Both the position numbers and the translations under genes were made by a program. Positions 1 to 5,230 of a stretch of 5,230 bases of DNA are shown piece after piece. Positions within the stretch are counted from its first letter, which is position 1; every line of letters starts with the position of its first letter. The DNA comes from Planctomycetaceae bacterium. GTDB taxonomy: Bacteria; Planctomycetota; Planctomycetia; Pirellulales; Thermoguttaceae. The stretch spans positions 1-5,230 of the forward strand of contig WRCR01000309.1 in the NCBI GenBank assembly GCA_009783865.1. Reading direction: 5' to 3'. Under the pieces are notes generated by a model. That model was given only the letters and a program-made list of their open reading frames with translations. It ran no database searches and was not told the DNA's origin.

Positions 1-110
1 CGACTAAATTTTCTCGAAATTTCGATTTATCGTTTTAAAAAACTGACCGATGAACGCCGTTTGTCGGTATTTATTATACTTGTTCCGTAACCCACACAAA
101 ACCGCCCCAT

Positions 111-140
111 TTTACCAGTTTAGGCGAATTTTGGTATGAT
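111..140 (+). promoter_or_regulatory. Candidate extended -10 promoter
   Basis: A -10 box TATGAT (135-140) carries an upstream TGG, giving an extended -10. A -35-like TTTACC (111-116) lies 18 bp upstream. Transcription would start near 147 and run through the large inverted repeat before reaching the first gene. Such boxes occur by chance in AT-rich DNA, so this is only a candidate. Confidence 0.3.
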
Positions 141-170
141 AGGTAAAAAGGAAAGGGCAAATTACTGGTT

Positions 171-251
171 ATGGAACAGGTCTATTATATCAGATTCGGT
201 CGAAATATGAATGTGGTGCGCACTTTGAGCCAGGATACCTGCAAAGTTTAA
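171..251 (+). CDS. Possible 26-aa leader peptide frame
   Basis: An ATG frame of 26 codons starting MEQVYYIRFGRN and ending in TAA. A purine-rich AAGGAAAGGG (148-157) lies about 13 nt upstream, which is long for a Shine-Dalgarno spacing. The last six sense codons and the stop lie inside the left arm of the inverted repeat, which begins exactly at codon 21. No homology is recognised. If real it would be a short leader peptide between the upstream promoter candidate and the first large gene. It may equally be a chance frame. Confidence 0.15.
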   Translation: MEQVYYIRFGRNMNVVRTLSQDTCKV

Positions 252-403
252 TTTTTGACAAAATAGACAGGATATATTGGATTACTTTTTGAATGGAAAA
301 CCTTATTTTCACTTCCCCATACTACTCATATTCACTATTTCCTCAAAATCCATCTTGAATCATCTTGTAAATCCTGTCAAGAAAAAAACTTGCAGGTATC
401 CTG
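231..403. repeat. Large imperfect inverted repeat
   Basis: The outer 14 bases CAGGATACCTGCAA (231-244) are exactly complementary to TTGCAGGTATCCTG (390-403). Pairing continues inward with mismatches and small gaps: GTTTAATTTTTGACA on the left against the complement of TGTCAAGAAAAAAAC on the right, then GACAGGAT on the left against ATCCTGTC (371-378) on the right. Arms are roughly 50-55 nt with a central spacer of about 65 nt. Similarity ends abruptly at 231 and 403. The GACAGGAT/ATCCTGTC words resemble a dispersed palindromic repeat common in many environmental bacterial genomes; that resemblance is from memory. No transposase is encoded inside, and no target-site duplication is visible. Confidence 0.6.
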
Positions 404-419
404 TAAAACGGGAGAGAAC

Positions 420-448
420 TTGCTTTACTAAGAAAAATAAAGTAGAAT
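420..448 (+). promoter_or_regulatory. Candidate proximal promoter
   Basis: TTGCTT (420-425) and TAGAAT (443-448) are separated by 17 bp, giving a plausible sigma70-type pair: 3 of 6 matches at -35 and 5 of 6 at -10. It lies just downstream of the inverted repeat and would give a leader of roughly 70 nt before the ATG at 523. This placement would let the operon be transcribed without passing through the repeat. Confidence 0.3.
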
Positions 449-522
449 GGGTTCACTTAGCAAACTTCAACAATTTTCATGTTGCGCTCTCAAAAAAATA
501 TCCAAAAAAGAACCTTATTATC

Positions 523-1749
523 ATGACCCGCAAATCCTTTTTCGTTTTGTTCCTGTTGTTCCTTTTTCTTGGAACCGTTTCGGCGGTTTCTGCCCAGAAT
601 TATCCTCTTGCAGTACAAGGAGTTAAGCCGCCGCGATTGGAAAATCCGCCGTCGAAAACCGAGGTTTTAAAGAGCATCGGAAACGGTGTTAATTTCATCC
701 TCGGCAGACAAAACGCCAATGGTTCATGGGGAACTCCGCGGCAGACGAAACAACTGAACATTTACGCGCCCGGCACTTCACATGATGCTTATCGTGCCGG
801 TACCACTGCACTTTGTCTTTGGGCTTTGCTCGAAGTCGAACAGGCGGCGAAACGCAAGGATAATCCGATTTCGCTGAAAGAAATCGGTGTTGATTCAGAC
901 CGATTGACAGCGGCGATTGACAAAGGCGAATGGTGGACGCGGGATAATTTGCTGAAACTGCGCCGCAGTTCCGCTGACGTTCTTTACAATGTCTGGGGAC
1001 ACATTTATTTCATTCAGACACTCGTCAGAATGAAAGACCGGTTTCCCGATGACAAGGAACGCAAAGAATGGATTTGTTCGTTTATCGAAAATCAAATCGA
1101 AAAGTTGCAGCGTTATGAAACCCTGAACGGCGGCTGGTTTTACTATGACCATAACGAGACGGCAAAGCCGTCCCAAACAACCGCTTGTTTTGTAACCTCG
1201 GCGGGACTGATTGCCTTTAAAGAAGCGCAAAAAGAAGGTATCGAAATTCCGCAGAAGTTAATTGATACAACGATGGCTTCGCTGAAGCGTCAGCGGCTGG
1301 GCGACTTTTCATATCTTTACGGTGAATATCTTTGGCAGCAGCCGCGGCGGGGCATCAACCGACCGGCGGGGTCTTTGGGACGTTCTCAATCCTGCAACCT
1401 GGCAATGCGGTTATGGGGCGATAAAGATGTTACCGACGAGGTTTTAATCAATTGGCTCAATCGGCTTTATGCGAGGAATGACTGGCTTGATATCGGCAGA
1501 AAACGTCCGGTACCGCATGAATCACATTTTCAGATAGCGGGCTACTTTTTTTATTATGCTCACTTTTACGGAGCGTTATGTATTCATGAGATACCGGAGA
1601 ATGAGCGTCCGGTGTTCAAGGAATTTCTTGCGGATATTCTGGTTAAACTTCAGGAAAAGGACGGTTCGTGGTGGGATTATCCGCTGTACGATTATCATCA
1701 GCAATACGGTACCGGTTATGCCGTGCTTTCGCTGATGAGGGCGTTGTAA
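523..1749 (+). CDS. Exported squalene-cyclase-like alpha/alpha-toroid protein
   Basis: A 408-residue protein. Residues 1-24 form a clear Sec signal peptide: basic MTRK, a Phe/Leu-rich core and a VSA|QN cleavage site. The mature part carries three QW-like motifs of the prenyltransferase/squalene-oxidase repeat superfamily: QNANGSWG (63-70), LNGGWFYYD (201-209) and QEKDGSWWDYP (377-387). These mark an alpha/alpha toroid. The DXDD acid motif of squalene-hopene cyclase is absent, and the protein is shorter than true cyclases, so hopanoid synthesis is unlikely. Exported proteins of this kind are common in planctomycetes and their substrate is unknown. A conserved-looking aromatic/His patch lies at 331-351. 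The ATG at 523 is chosen because it places the signal peptide at the N-terminus; the frame stays open back to a TTG at 277. Only an A-rich AAAAAAGAA precedes the start, with no clear Shine-Dalgarno. The next gene follows after 21 nt. Confidence 0.85.
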   Translation: MTRKSFFVLFLLFLFLGTVSAVSAQNYPLAVQGVKPPRLENPPSKTEVLKSIGNGVNFILGRQNANGSWGTPRQTKQLNIYAPGTSHDAYRAGTTALCLWALLEVEQAAKRKDNPISLKEIGVDSDRLTAAIDKGEWWTRDNLLKLRRSSADVLYNVWGHIYFIQTLVRMKDRFPDDKERKEWICSFIENQIEKLQRYETLNGGWFYYDHNETAKPSQTTACFVTSAGLIAFKEAQKEGIEIPQKLIDTTMASLKRQRLGDFSYLYGEYLWQQPRRGINRPAGSLGRSQSCNLAMRLWGDKDVTDEVLINWLNRLYARNDWLDIGRKRPVPHESHFQIAGYFFYYAHFYGALCIHEIPENERPVFKEFLADILVKLQEKDGSWWDYPLYDYHQQYGTGYAVLSLMRAL

Positions 1750-1770
1750 AAGGGAAATTGCGGGGCTGTT

Positions 1771-2841
1771 GTGTTGCGAAAAAAATGTTGCCAAACCTTT
1801 AACCTATTATTGTCTGTGAGACGCATACTTCTCCTCTTGCTCCTTCTCCCGTTTGCCGGTTGTCATCCATCGGGACCGACTGCCTTTGTACCGCTCAAAC
1901 CGGTAGTAGTCAATGAAGCCGCCGCATATCCGTCGCAGGAACCGGGAACCAAGCCGCCGATCCTCACCGGATTCGCAACGCTCACGAAAGAACAACTCGA
2001 CGAAGGTTGGGTGCAACTCTTCGACGGTGTTTCAACATACGGCTGGGAGGTCACGGAAGGAGAAGGAACTATTACCGTTATGACCGATGGAACGAAAAAC
2101 TACCTCGTTCTCGATAAACAAGACAAGGAAAAGACAATCATTTTACACCGAGGTAGCGAAATCACACTCGAATACAAAAGTGATGGTAAGCATCCTGATT
2201 TTTCTACGATACATTTTGAAACATTTCTGGATGCTCAAGCACCACGATATACGTCGATGAACGAATTACGTGGCGTACTTTGTCCCATGGAAATTCAACC
2301 GCTCACCGAGTCCGACTGGAAGCCCGCCGCCGGGAAGAGCGAAGCGAAGTGGAGCGACGGCATACTGGAACTGACGGGCGGTCTTGGAATGGTCGAAACG
2401 GTCAAGGAGTACGGCGATTTCATTTTGCAACTGGAATACTTTACTGAAAAGGGTGTCAACAGCGGTGTCTTTTTCCGCTGCATACAGGGCGAAATGATGA
2501 ACGGATACGAAGTCCAGATTTTCAATTCGCCGCCGGACGAGGATTACAAAAAATTCATCGGCACAGACACCGGCGGTATTTTTCGGCGGCAGGTCGGACG
2601 CAATGTCGGTCCCAAAGACGGTGAGTGGAACTACCTGACGATTGCCGTCCGCGGGGCGGATGTGGCAACTTGGGTTAATGGCATTCAAGTCACCGATTGG
2701 ACCGACACACAGGAAGAACACGAAAACCCCCGTAATGGTCTGCGTCTCCAACCGGGTACGATTCAGTTGCAAGGACACGATGCAGATACGAAAATTTTAT
2801 TTCGCAATTTTCGGATTGTTGAAATCAAGCAGAAACTGTGA
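1771..2841 (+). CDS. DUF1080 (3-keto-disaccharide hydrolase-like) lipoprotein
   Basis: A 356-residue protein with a lipoprotein signal: VRRILLLLLLLPFAGC, with lipobox Cys at 31, followed by a Pro-rich linker. It should be anchored in a membrane facing outward. Two lectin/glucanase-like modules of DUF1080 (PF06439) are suggested. An N-terminal one opens with VQLFDGVSTYGWEV (81-94). The better preserved C-terminal one spans about 175-353 with NSGVFFRCIQGE, NGYEVQIFN, TGGIFRR, GEWNYLTIAVRG, ATWVNGIQVTDW and FRNFRIVEI. The family includes 3-keto-glycoside hydrolases and many planctomycete proteins of unproven function, so a sugar-related activity is inference. The start is uncertain: GTG 1771 follows AAAAGGGA at a long 15 nt, while GTG 1816 would give a compact signal beginning directly at RRILL. 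The TGA stop at 2839 sits 8 nt before the ATG of the next gene and overlaps a possible GTG start at 2838. Confidence 0.85.
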   Translation: MLRKKCCQTFNLLLSVRRILLLLLLLPFAGCHPSGPTAFVPLKPVVVNEAAAYPSQEPGTKPPILTGFATLTKEQLDEGWVQLFDGVSTYGWEVTEGEGTITVMTDGTKNYLVLDKQDKEKTIILHRGSEITLEYKSDGKHPDFSTIHFETFLDAQAPRYTSMNELRGVLCPMEIQPLTESDWKPAAGKSEAKWSDGILELTGGLGMVETVKEYGDFILQLEYFTEKGVNSGVFFRCIQGEMMNGYEVQIFNSPPDEDYKKFIGTDTGGIFRRQVGRNVGPKDGEWNYLTIAVRGADVATWVNGIQVTDWTDTQEEHENPRNGLRLQPGTIQLQGHDADTKILFRNFRIVEIKQKL

Positions 2842-2849
2842 AAGGTTCA

Positions 2850-4085
2850 ATGAAACGATTAACCGACGAAGAACTGGAAAAACTCTTGGACGATTCCGAG
2901 ACCGATGCCTTTGAACGAAAAGAATCGTTCAAAGGGGAGACGCTCAAAAAAGCGAGACAAGCCGTTTGTGCTTTCGCCAACGATTTACCGAACCGCAAAG
3001 AGCCGGGGGTACTGTTCATCGGCATTAAAGATGATGGTACGCCATCGGGGGAACCAATCACGGATGAACTTCTTCGACAACTTGTTGAAATGAAAGTCGA
3101 TGGAAATATACTGCCGCTGCCCGTGATGACGGTGGAAAAACGAATCCTTCACGGTCAGGAAGTTGCTGTTGTTGCCGTTTTTCCTTCTGATAATCCGCCG
3201 GTAAAATACGAAGGGCGTATCTGGATTCGCACCGGTCCAAGGAGGGCGATTGCCAACGAGCAGGAAGAACGAATTCTCATCGAAAGGCGACGGTACAAAA
3301 ATACTCCTTTCGATATTGCACCGCTTCCGCTGGCACAACTTGCCGACCTTTCCCGGTCAAGTTTTGAGAACGATTTTCTTCCCGCAGCGTTTGCACCGGA
3401 TGTTTTGGCAGAGAATAACCGAACTTACGAGGAGCGGCTTGCTGCGTGCAAGATGATTGTCGCACCGGACGACCCGACACCGACGCGGCTGGGCGTTCTC
3501 ACATTAGGAAAAGACCCGCAGCATTATGTGCCGGGGGCTTGCATCCAGTTTCTGCGTCTTGCTGGTACTGAATTGGTCGACCCAGTGATGGATGGAGATT
3601 TGATTGAAGGAACTCTGCCTAACCTGATTCGGCGAACGGAGGATAAACTGCGCTCCTACAATCGGGCTGCATACGACATTTCGGCGGGTCCTCACGTCAT
3701 AACGAACGATTATCCGTTTCTGGCACTCCAACAGATTCTATACAATGCGGTCATGCATCGGACTTACGAGAACACGAATGCGCCAGTTCGTATTTGCTGG
3801 TACGACGACCGCATCGAAATCAGCAATCCCGGCGGTCCTTATGGGGACGTTACGGTGTCGAATTTTGGTCAGCCGGGCTTCGTCGATTATCGCAACCCGA
3901 ACATCGCCGCTGTGATGAAAACGTATGGTTTCATTCAACGCTTCGGACGTGGCATTTATGTTGCAGAAAACGAAATGAGACGCAACGGCAATCCGCCGCC
4001 GGAATTCCGCGTTGATTCCAGCAGGGTTGTCGTCGTGTTGCGAAAGAGAACAGAGCCGCAATCGAAAGATTGCAAAAAACCATGA
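2850..4085 (+). CDS. AlbA_2 / HATPase_c_4 ATP-binding protein, RecG-like non-helicase family
   Basis: A 411-residue protein with no signal peptide or membrane segment, so cytoplasmic. An N-terminal AlbA_2 (Schlafen-AlbA, PF04326) nucleic-acid-binding domain covers about 20-141, with FERKESFKG, AFANDLPN, GVLFIGIKDDG and GRIWIRTGPRR. A C-terminal GHKL-type ATP-binding domain (HATPase_c_4, PF13749) covers about 294-397, with QQILYNAVMHRTY, DDRIEISNPGGP, DYRNPNIAAVM and FGRGIYVAENEM. This architecture is often labelled RecG-like or transcriptional regulator, but there are no helicase motifs. The usual N-box Glu (REALxNA) is Gln295, while the metal-binding Asn299 is kept, so ATP may be bound but poorly hydrolysed. 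ATG 2850 is chosen because AAAGG precedes it by 4 nt. GTG 2838 would add four residues and give a 4-nt overlap with the previous gene. The last codons overlap the next start as ATGA. Length and domain order look complete. Its cellular role is unknown; regulation or defence would be guesses. Confidence 0.85.
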   Translation: MKRLTDEELEKLLDDSETDAFERKESFKGETLKKARQAVCAFANDLPNRKEPGVLFIGIKDDGTPSGEPITDELLRQLVEMKVDGNILPLPVMTVEKRILHGQEVAVVAVFPSDNPPVKYEGRIWIRTGPRRAIANEQEERILIERRRYKNTPFDIAPLPLAQLADLSRSSFENDFLPAAFAPDVLAENNRTYEERLAACKMIVAPDDPTPTRLGVLTLGKDPQHYVPGACIQFLRLAGTELVDPVMDGDLIEGTLPNLIRRTEDKLRSYNRAAYDISAGPHVITNDYPFLALQQILYNAVMHRTYENTNAPVRICWYDDRIEISNPGGPYGDVTVSNFGQPGFVDYRNPNIAAVMKTYGFIQRFGRGIYVAENEMRRNGNPPPEFRVDSSRVVVVLRKRTEPQSKDCKKP

Positions 4086-4969
4086 AAAAGAAAATTGCTA
4101 TTACCCTTGTTATTACCCTGATTCTGCTGGTTGTCTGCGGGACAATATGTACGGCGTTCCTCTCAACCAAAAAGGAGATTCTGCTTACCGCCGAAGAGCG
4201 GGAAGTTATCGACAGGTTTTGTGAAGAGCAGGGGATTGACGTAGAAGCGAGACCTTTGAATGAAATAATTACTGCCCCTCTTCCTAAAGATGACTCAACG
4301 CTGCTTCATATTGCGGCTGCTGCGGGAGACATTGAAGTCGTCAGAATTCTCGTTTCCAAAGGGGAAGATGTTAATGTAAAAACCGAATTTTTCGGTACTA
4401 CCCCGCTCCACCGGGCGGCATACCTGGGGCATGTTGAAGTCATCAAGTTTCTCGTTTCCAAGGGGGCGAATGTTAATGCGAAAACCCGTTATGACGGTTT
4501 TACCCCGCTTCATTTGGCGGCTATAAGCAACGACATTGAGACCGTCAAATTCCTCGTTTCTGCGGGGGCGGATGTTACAGCGAAAAACAGGGAAGGCAAG
4601 ACACCATCAACACGCAGTAACATTGACATTGCCGCCTATCTCGTTTCCGTAGGGGCACAAGATGTTAATGCGGAAGATGGAGAAGGACGAACGTTGCTTT
4701 TTTGGGCTGCACATCAGGGAAATGTTCAAGCCGTCAAATTGCTAATCTCCGCAGGAGCAGATGTTAATACAAAAACTATGAACGGCAGTACCCCTCTCCA
4801 TATGGCGGTACGCCATAACGTCGAAATAGTCCAATTGCTCGTTTCCGGAGGAGCAGATGTTAACGCAAAAACTATGGACGGCGAAACTCCGCTTGATTGG
4901 GCAGTGCGGCGAGAGAATACGGCGGTCATCGAATACCTTTCCGGCTTGCCGAAGGGAGAATCAAAATGA
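4082..4969 (+). CDS. Membrane-anchored ankyrin-repeat protein
   Basis: A 295-residue protein. KKK followed by a hydrophobic stretch (about 5-27) forms a signal anchor; no good cleavage site or lipobox is visible, so the rest is probably held on the outer side of the cytoplasmic membrane. After a charged linker (about 28-70) come seven ankyrin repeats, starting near residues 71, 104, 138, 171, 201, 234 and 266. Most show the consensus xGxTPLHxAA...G(N/D)xxxVxxLVSxGADVNAKT. The fourth is degenerate and short, starting EGKTPSTRSN and lacking the first helix core, and the last is cut short at LSGLPKGESK. Ankyrin stacks mediate protein binding, and the partner is unknown. The ATG at 4082 overlaps the TGA of the preceding gene (ATGA), a typical coupled start. 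A TTG at 4070 could add four residues. No strong Shine-Dalgarno is present, in line with re-initiation after the upstream gene. Confidence 0.85.
   Translation: MKKKIAITLVITLILLVVCGTICTAFLSTKKEILLTAEEREVIDRFCEEQGIDVEARPLNEIITAPLPKDDSTLLHIAAAAGDIEVVRILVSKGEDVNVKTEFFGTTPLHRAAYLGHVEVIKFLVSKGANVNAKTRYDGFTPLHLAAISNDIETVKFLVSAGADVTAKNREGKTPSTRSNIDIAAYLVSVGAQDVNAEDGEGRTLLFWAAHQGNVQAVKLLISAGADVNTKTMNGSTPLHMAVRHNVEIVQLLVSGGADVNAKTMDGETPLDWAVRRENTAVIEYLSGLPKGESK
4292..4945 (+). repeat. Coding ankyrin-repeat array
   Basis: Seven in-frame units of about 30-34 codons. The DNA also repeats. The 33-base segments 4754-4786 and 4850-4882, 96 nt apart, differ at only 3 positions (boundary of units 5/6 against units 6/7), which indicates a relatively recent internal duplication. 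A GATGTTAA or GATGTTA word recurs at most unit ends. The fourth unit is about three codons shorter than its neighbours. Confidence 0.75.
4953..4958 (+). promoter_or_regulatory. Strong Shine-Dalgarno for the frame at 4966
   Basis: AGGGAG lies 7 nt before the ATG at 4966, inside the last codons of the ankyrin gene. It is the best match to the anti-Shine-Dalgarno sequence, at the best spacing, of any start in this window. Confidence 0.5.
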
Positions 4970-5070
4970 ACGAAGAGAACCGCACAGTCAAGCGAACCCT
5001 GAAATACTGCAATCTAGACAATGTTTGTAGCGGTCGGCTGCCAATCCCCACAAAATTTTTCCACCCTTAG
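4966..5070 (+). CDS. Short 34-aa frame, coupled to ankyrin gene; possibly truncated
   Basis: The ATG overlaps the TGA of the ankyrin gene (ATGA) and follows AGGGAG at 7 nt, so initiation here is very plausible. The product starts MNEENRTVKRTLKYCNLDNV and ends in TAG after 34 codons. The first 20 residues look like a normal hydrophilic N-terminus. The tail SGRLPIPTKFFHP is read from a stretch that forms a stem-loop, and looks non-coding. This may be a real small protein, or the 5' remnant of a longer gene cut by a rearrangement near 5020. No continuation was found in the other two forward frames beyond about 30 codons. No homologue is recognised. Confidence 0.4.
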   Translation: MNEENRTVKRTLKYCNLDNVCSGRLPIPTKFFHP

Positions 5071-5097
5071 CCAGTCCGCTAACAAGTTTCATTTTTT
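5025..5097 (+). terminator. Imperfect stem-loop followed by T6, possible terminator
   Basis: AGCGGTCGGCT (5029-5039) pairs with AGCCAGTCCGCT (5069-5080), with one bulge and one mismatch. The stem extends outward by TTGT (5025-5028) against AACAA (5081-5085), with one bulge. The loop is about 29 nt, and six T residues follow at 5092-5097. The long loop and the gap before the T-run make it a weak intrinsic terminator at best. It could also be a repeat element arm pair. It sits where the operon is expected to end. Confidence 0.3.
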
Positions 5098-5109
5098 ATC
5101 CCGAATATT

Positions 5110-5229
5110 CTAGCTGGGTATTGTGGTTTTGCTTGGCACCGTTCCCTCACTTCTCGCACCGTTCGCTCCCCCTTTCGCAACAACTGCGCCAATGATAGTG
5201 CTATATTCATCAAGACCGTCCACGCCTTG
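5110..5229 (-). CDS. Possible C-terminal end of a minus-strand gene (partial)
   Basis: Reading leftward from the right edge, one minus-strand frame stays open for 39 codons and stops at TAG (5110-5112). It encodes GVDGLDEYSTIIGAVVAKGG followed by a Ser/Thr/Gly-rich tail ending TTIPS. The first part looks like ordinary protein and the tail looks like a disordered C-terminus. If real, the gene is convergent with the operon and its start lies outside the window. The family is not recognised, and 39 open codons is not strong evidence on its own. Confidence 0.3.
   Translation of the reverse strand, partial: QGVDGLDEYSTIIGAVVAKGGANGARSEGTVPSKTTIPS
5136..5175. repeat. Two-copy 20-bp imperfect tandem repeat
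   Basis: GCACCGTTC begins both units (5136-5155 and 5156-5175). The units agree at about 14 of 20 positions. The repeat lies within the putative minus-strand frame, but its 20-bp period is not a multiple of three, which argues mildly against conserved coding there. Confidence 0.4.
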
Positions 5230-5230
5230 C

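Larger units (their letters stand above)
1..522. other. Upstream non-coding region
   Basis: No protein gene longer than a few dozen codons is convincing here on either strand. The stretch is AT-rich. It contains a perfect 12-bp palindrome TCGAAATTTCGA (14-25), two candidate sigma70-type promoters, a large imperfect inverted repeat (231-403) and a 26-codon ATG frame at 171-251. A TTG-initiated extension of the first gene reaches back to 277, but it runs through the right arm of the inverted repeat and encodes a Lys/Phe/Asn-rich stretch with no domain character. That extension would also bury the clear signal peptide about 80 residues inside the protein. The region therefore reads as leader and regulatory DNA for the downstream genes. 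Confidence 0.65.

Noticed and set aside
184..192. Minus-strand TGATATAAT, an extended -10-like sequence
   Set aside because: No acceptable -35 box lies upstream on that strand and no leftward gene is visible within the window.
277..522. TTG-initiated N-terminal extension of the first gene by 82 residues
   Set aside because: It reads through the inverted repeat, has no domain character, and would put a clear signal peptide (from the ATG at 523) inside the protein.
895..1230. 111-codon minus-strand frame
   Set aside because: It lies fully inside the well-supported toroid protein gene and its product has no recognisable features.
2266..2778. 170-codon minus-strand frame opposite the DUF1080 gene
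   Set aside because: The plus strand encodes recognisable DUF1080 motifs throughout. The antisense frame has no signal, motif or start context, and long antisense frames of this kind arise by codon bias.
2642..2914. 90-codon plus-strand frame bridging the second and third genes
   Set aside because: It overlaps two supported genes in another frame, and its Arg/Lys-rich product has no domain features.
3738..4061. 107-codon minus-strand frame opposite the HATPase domain
   Set aside because: The plus strand here carries conserved HATPase motifs, so the antisense frame is a shadow.
5021..5113. 30-codon ATG frame starting MFVAVGCQS
   Set aside because: It has no Shine-Dalgarno, lies over the stem-loop, overlaps the better-initiated 34-codon frame, and has a stop just upstream.
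1..5230. tRNA, rRNA, CRISPR array or transposase gene
   Set aside because: No regularly spaced repeats, tRNA-like cloverleaf, rRNA motif or DDE transposase motif was seen. The regular repeats present are the coding ankyrin units.

Overview
The window looks like a chromosomal segment of a Planctomycetota-like bacterium, or a relative in the PVC group. The basis is the gene content: a secreted squalene-cyclase-like toroid protein and a two-module DUF1080 lipoprotein of a kind typical of planctomycetes. Moderate G+C (by eye just under half) and the near absence of Shine-Dalgarno sites fit. Taxonomy is inference from families, not from a marker gene.

Layout. Positions 1-522 have no convincing protein gene. 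They hold a 12-bp palindrome, two candidate promoters and a roughly 173-bp imperfect inverted repeat (231-403) whose outer arms match perfectly over 14 bp. From 523 four genes run on the + strand with almost no space between them: an exported alpha/alpha-toroid protein (523-1749), a DUF1080 lipoprotein (1771-2841), an AlbA_2/HATPase protein related to the non-helicase RecG-like family (2850-4085, possibly from GTG 2838) and a membrane-anchored ankyrin-repeat protein (4082-4969). A fifth reading frame starts inside the stop codon of the ankyrin gene, with the best ribosome binding site in the window, but closes after 34 codons (4966-5070). Downstream are an imperfect stem-loop followed by T6, a short 20-bp tandem duplication, and an open frame on the minus strand that enters from the right edge and stops at 5110.

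How the genes may work together. The first two products are exported and look like cell-envelope or carbohydrate-handling proteins of the planctomycete type. The third should be cytoplasmic and nucleotide-binding, perhaps regulatory. The fourth is anchored in the membrane, with its ankyrin stack probably on the outer side. The stop/start overlaps strongly suggest one transcript with coupled translation, but no shared pathway can be read from the sequence. The least explained parts are the large inverted repeat in the leader, the strongly initiated but very short last frame, and the AlbA_2/HATPase plus membrane ankyrin pair.
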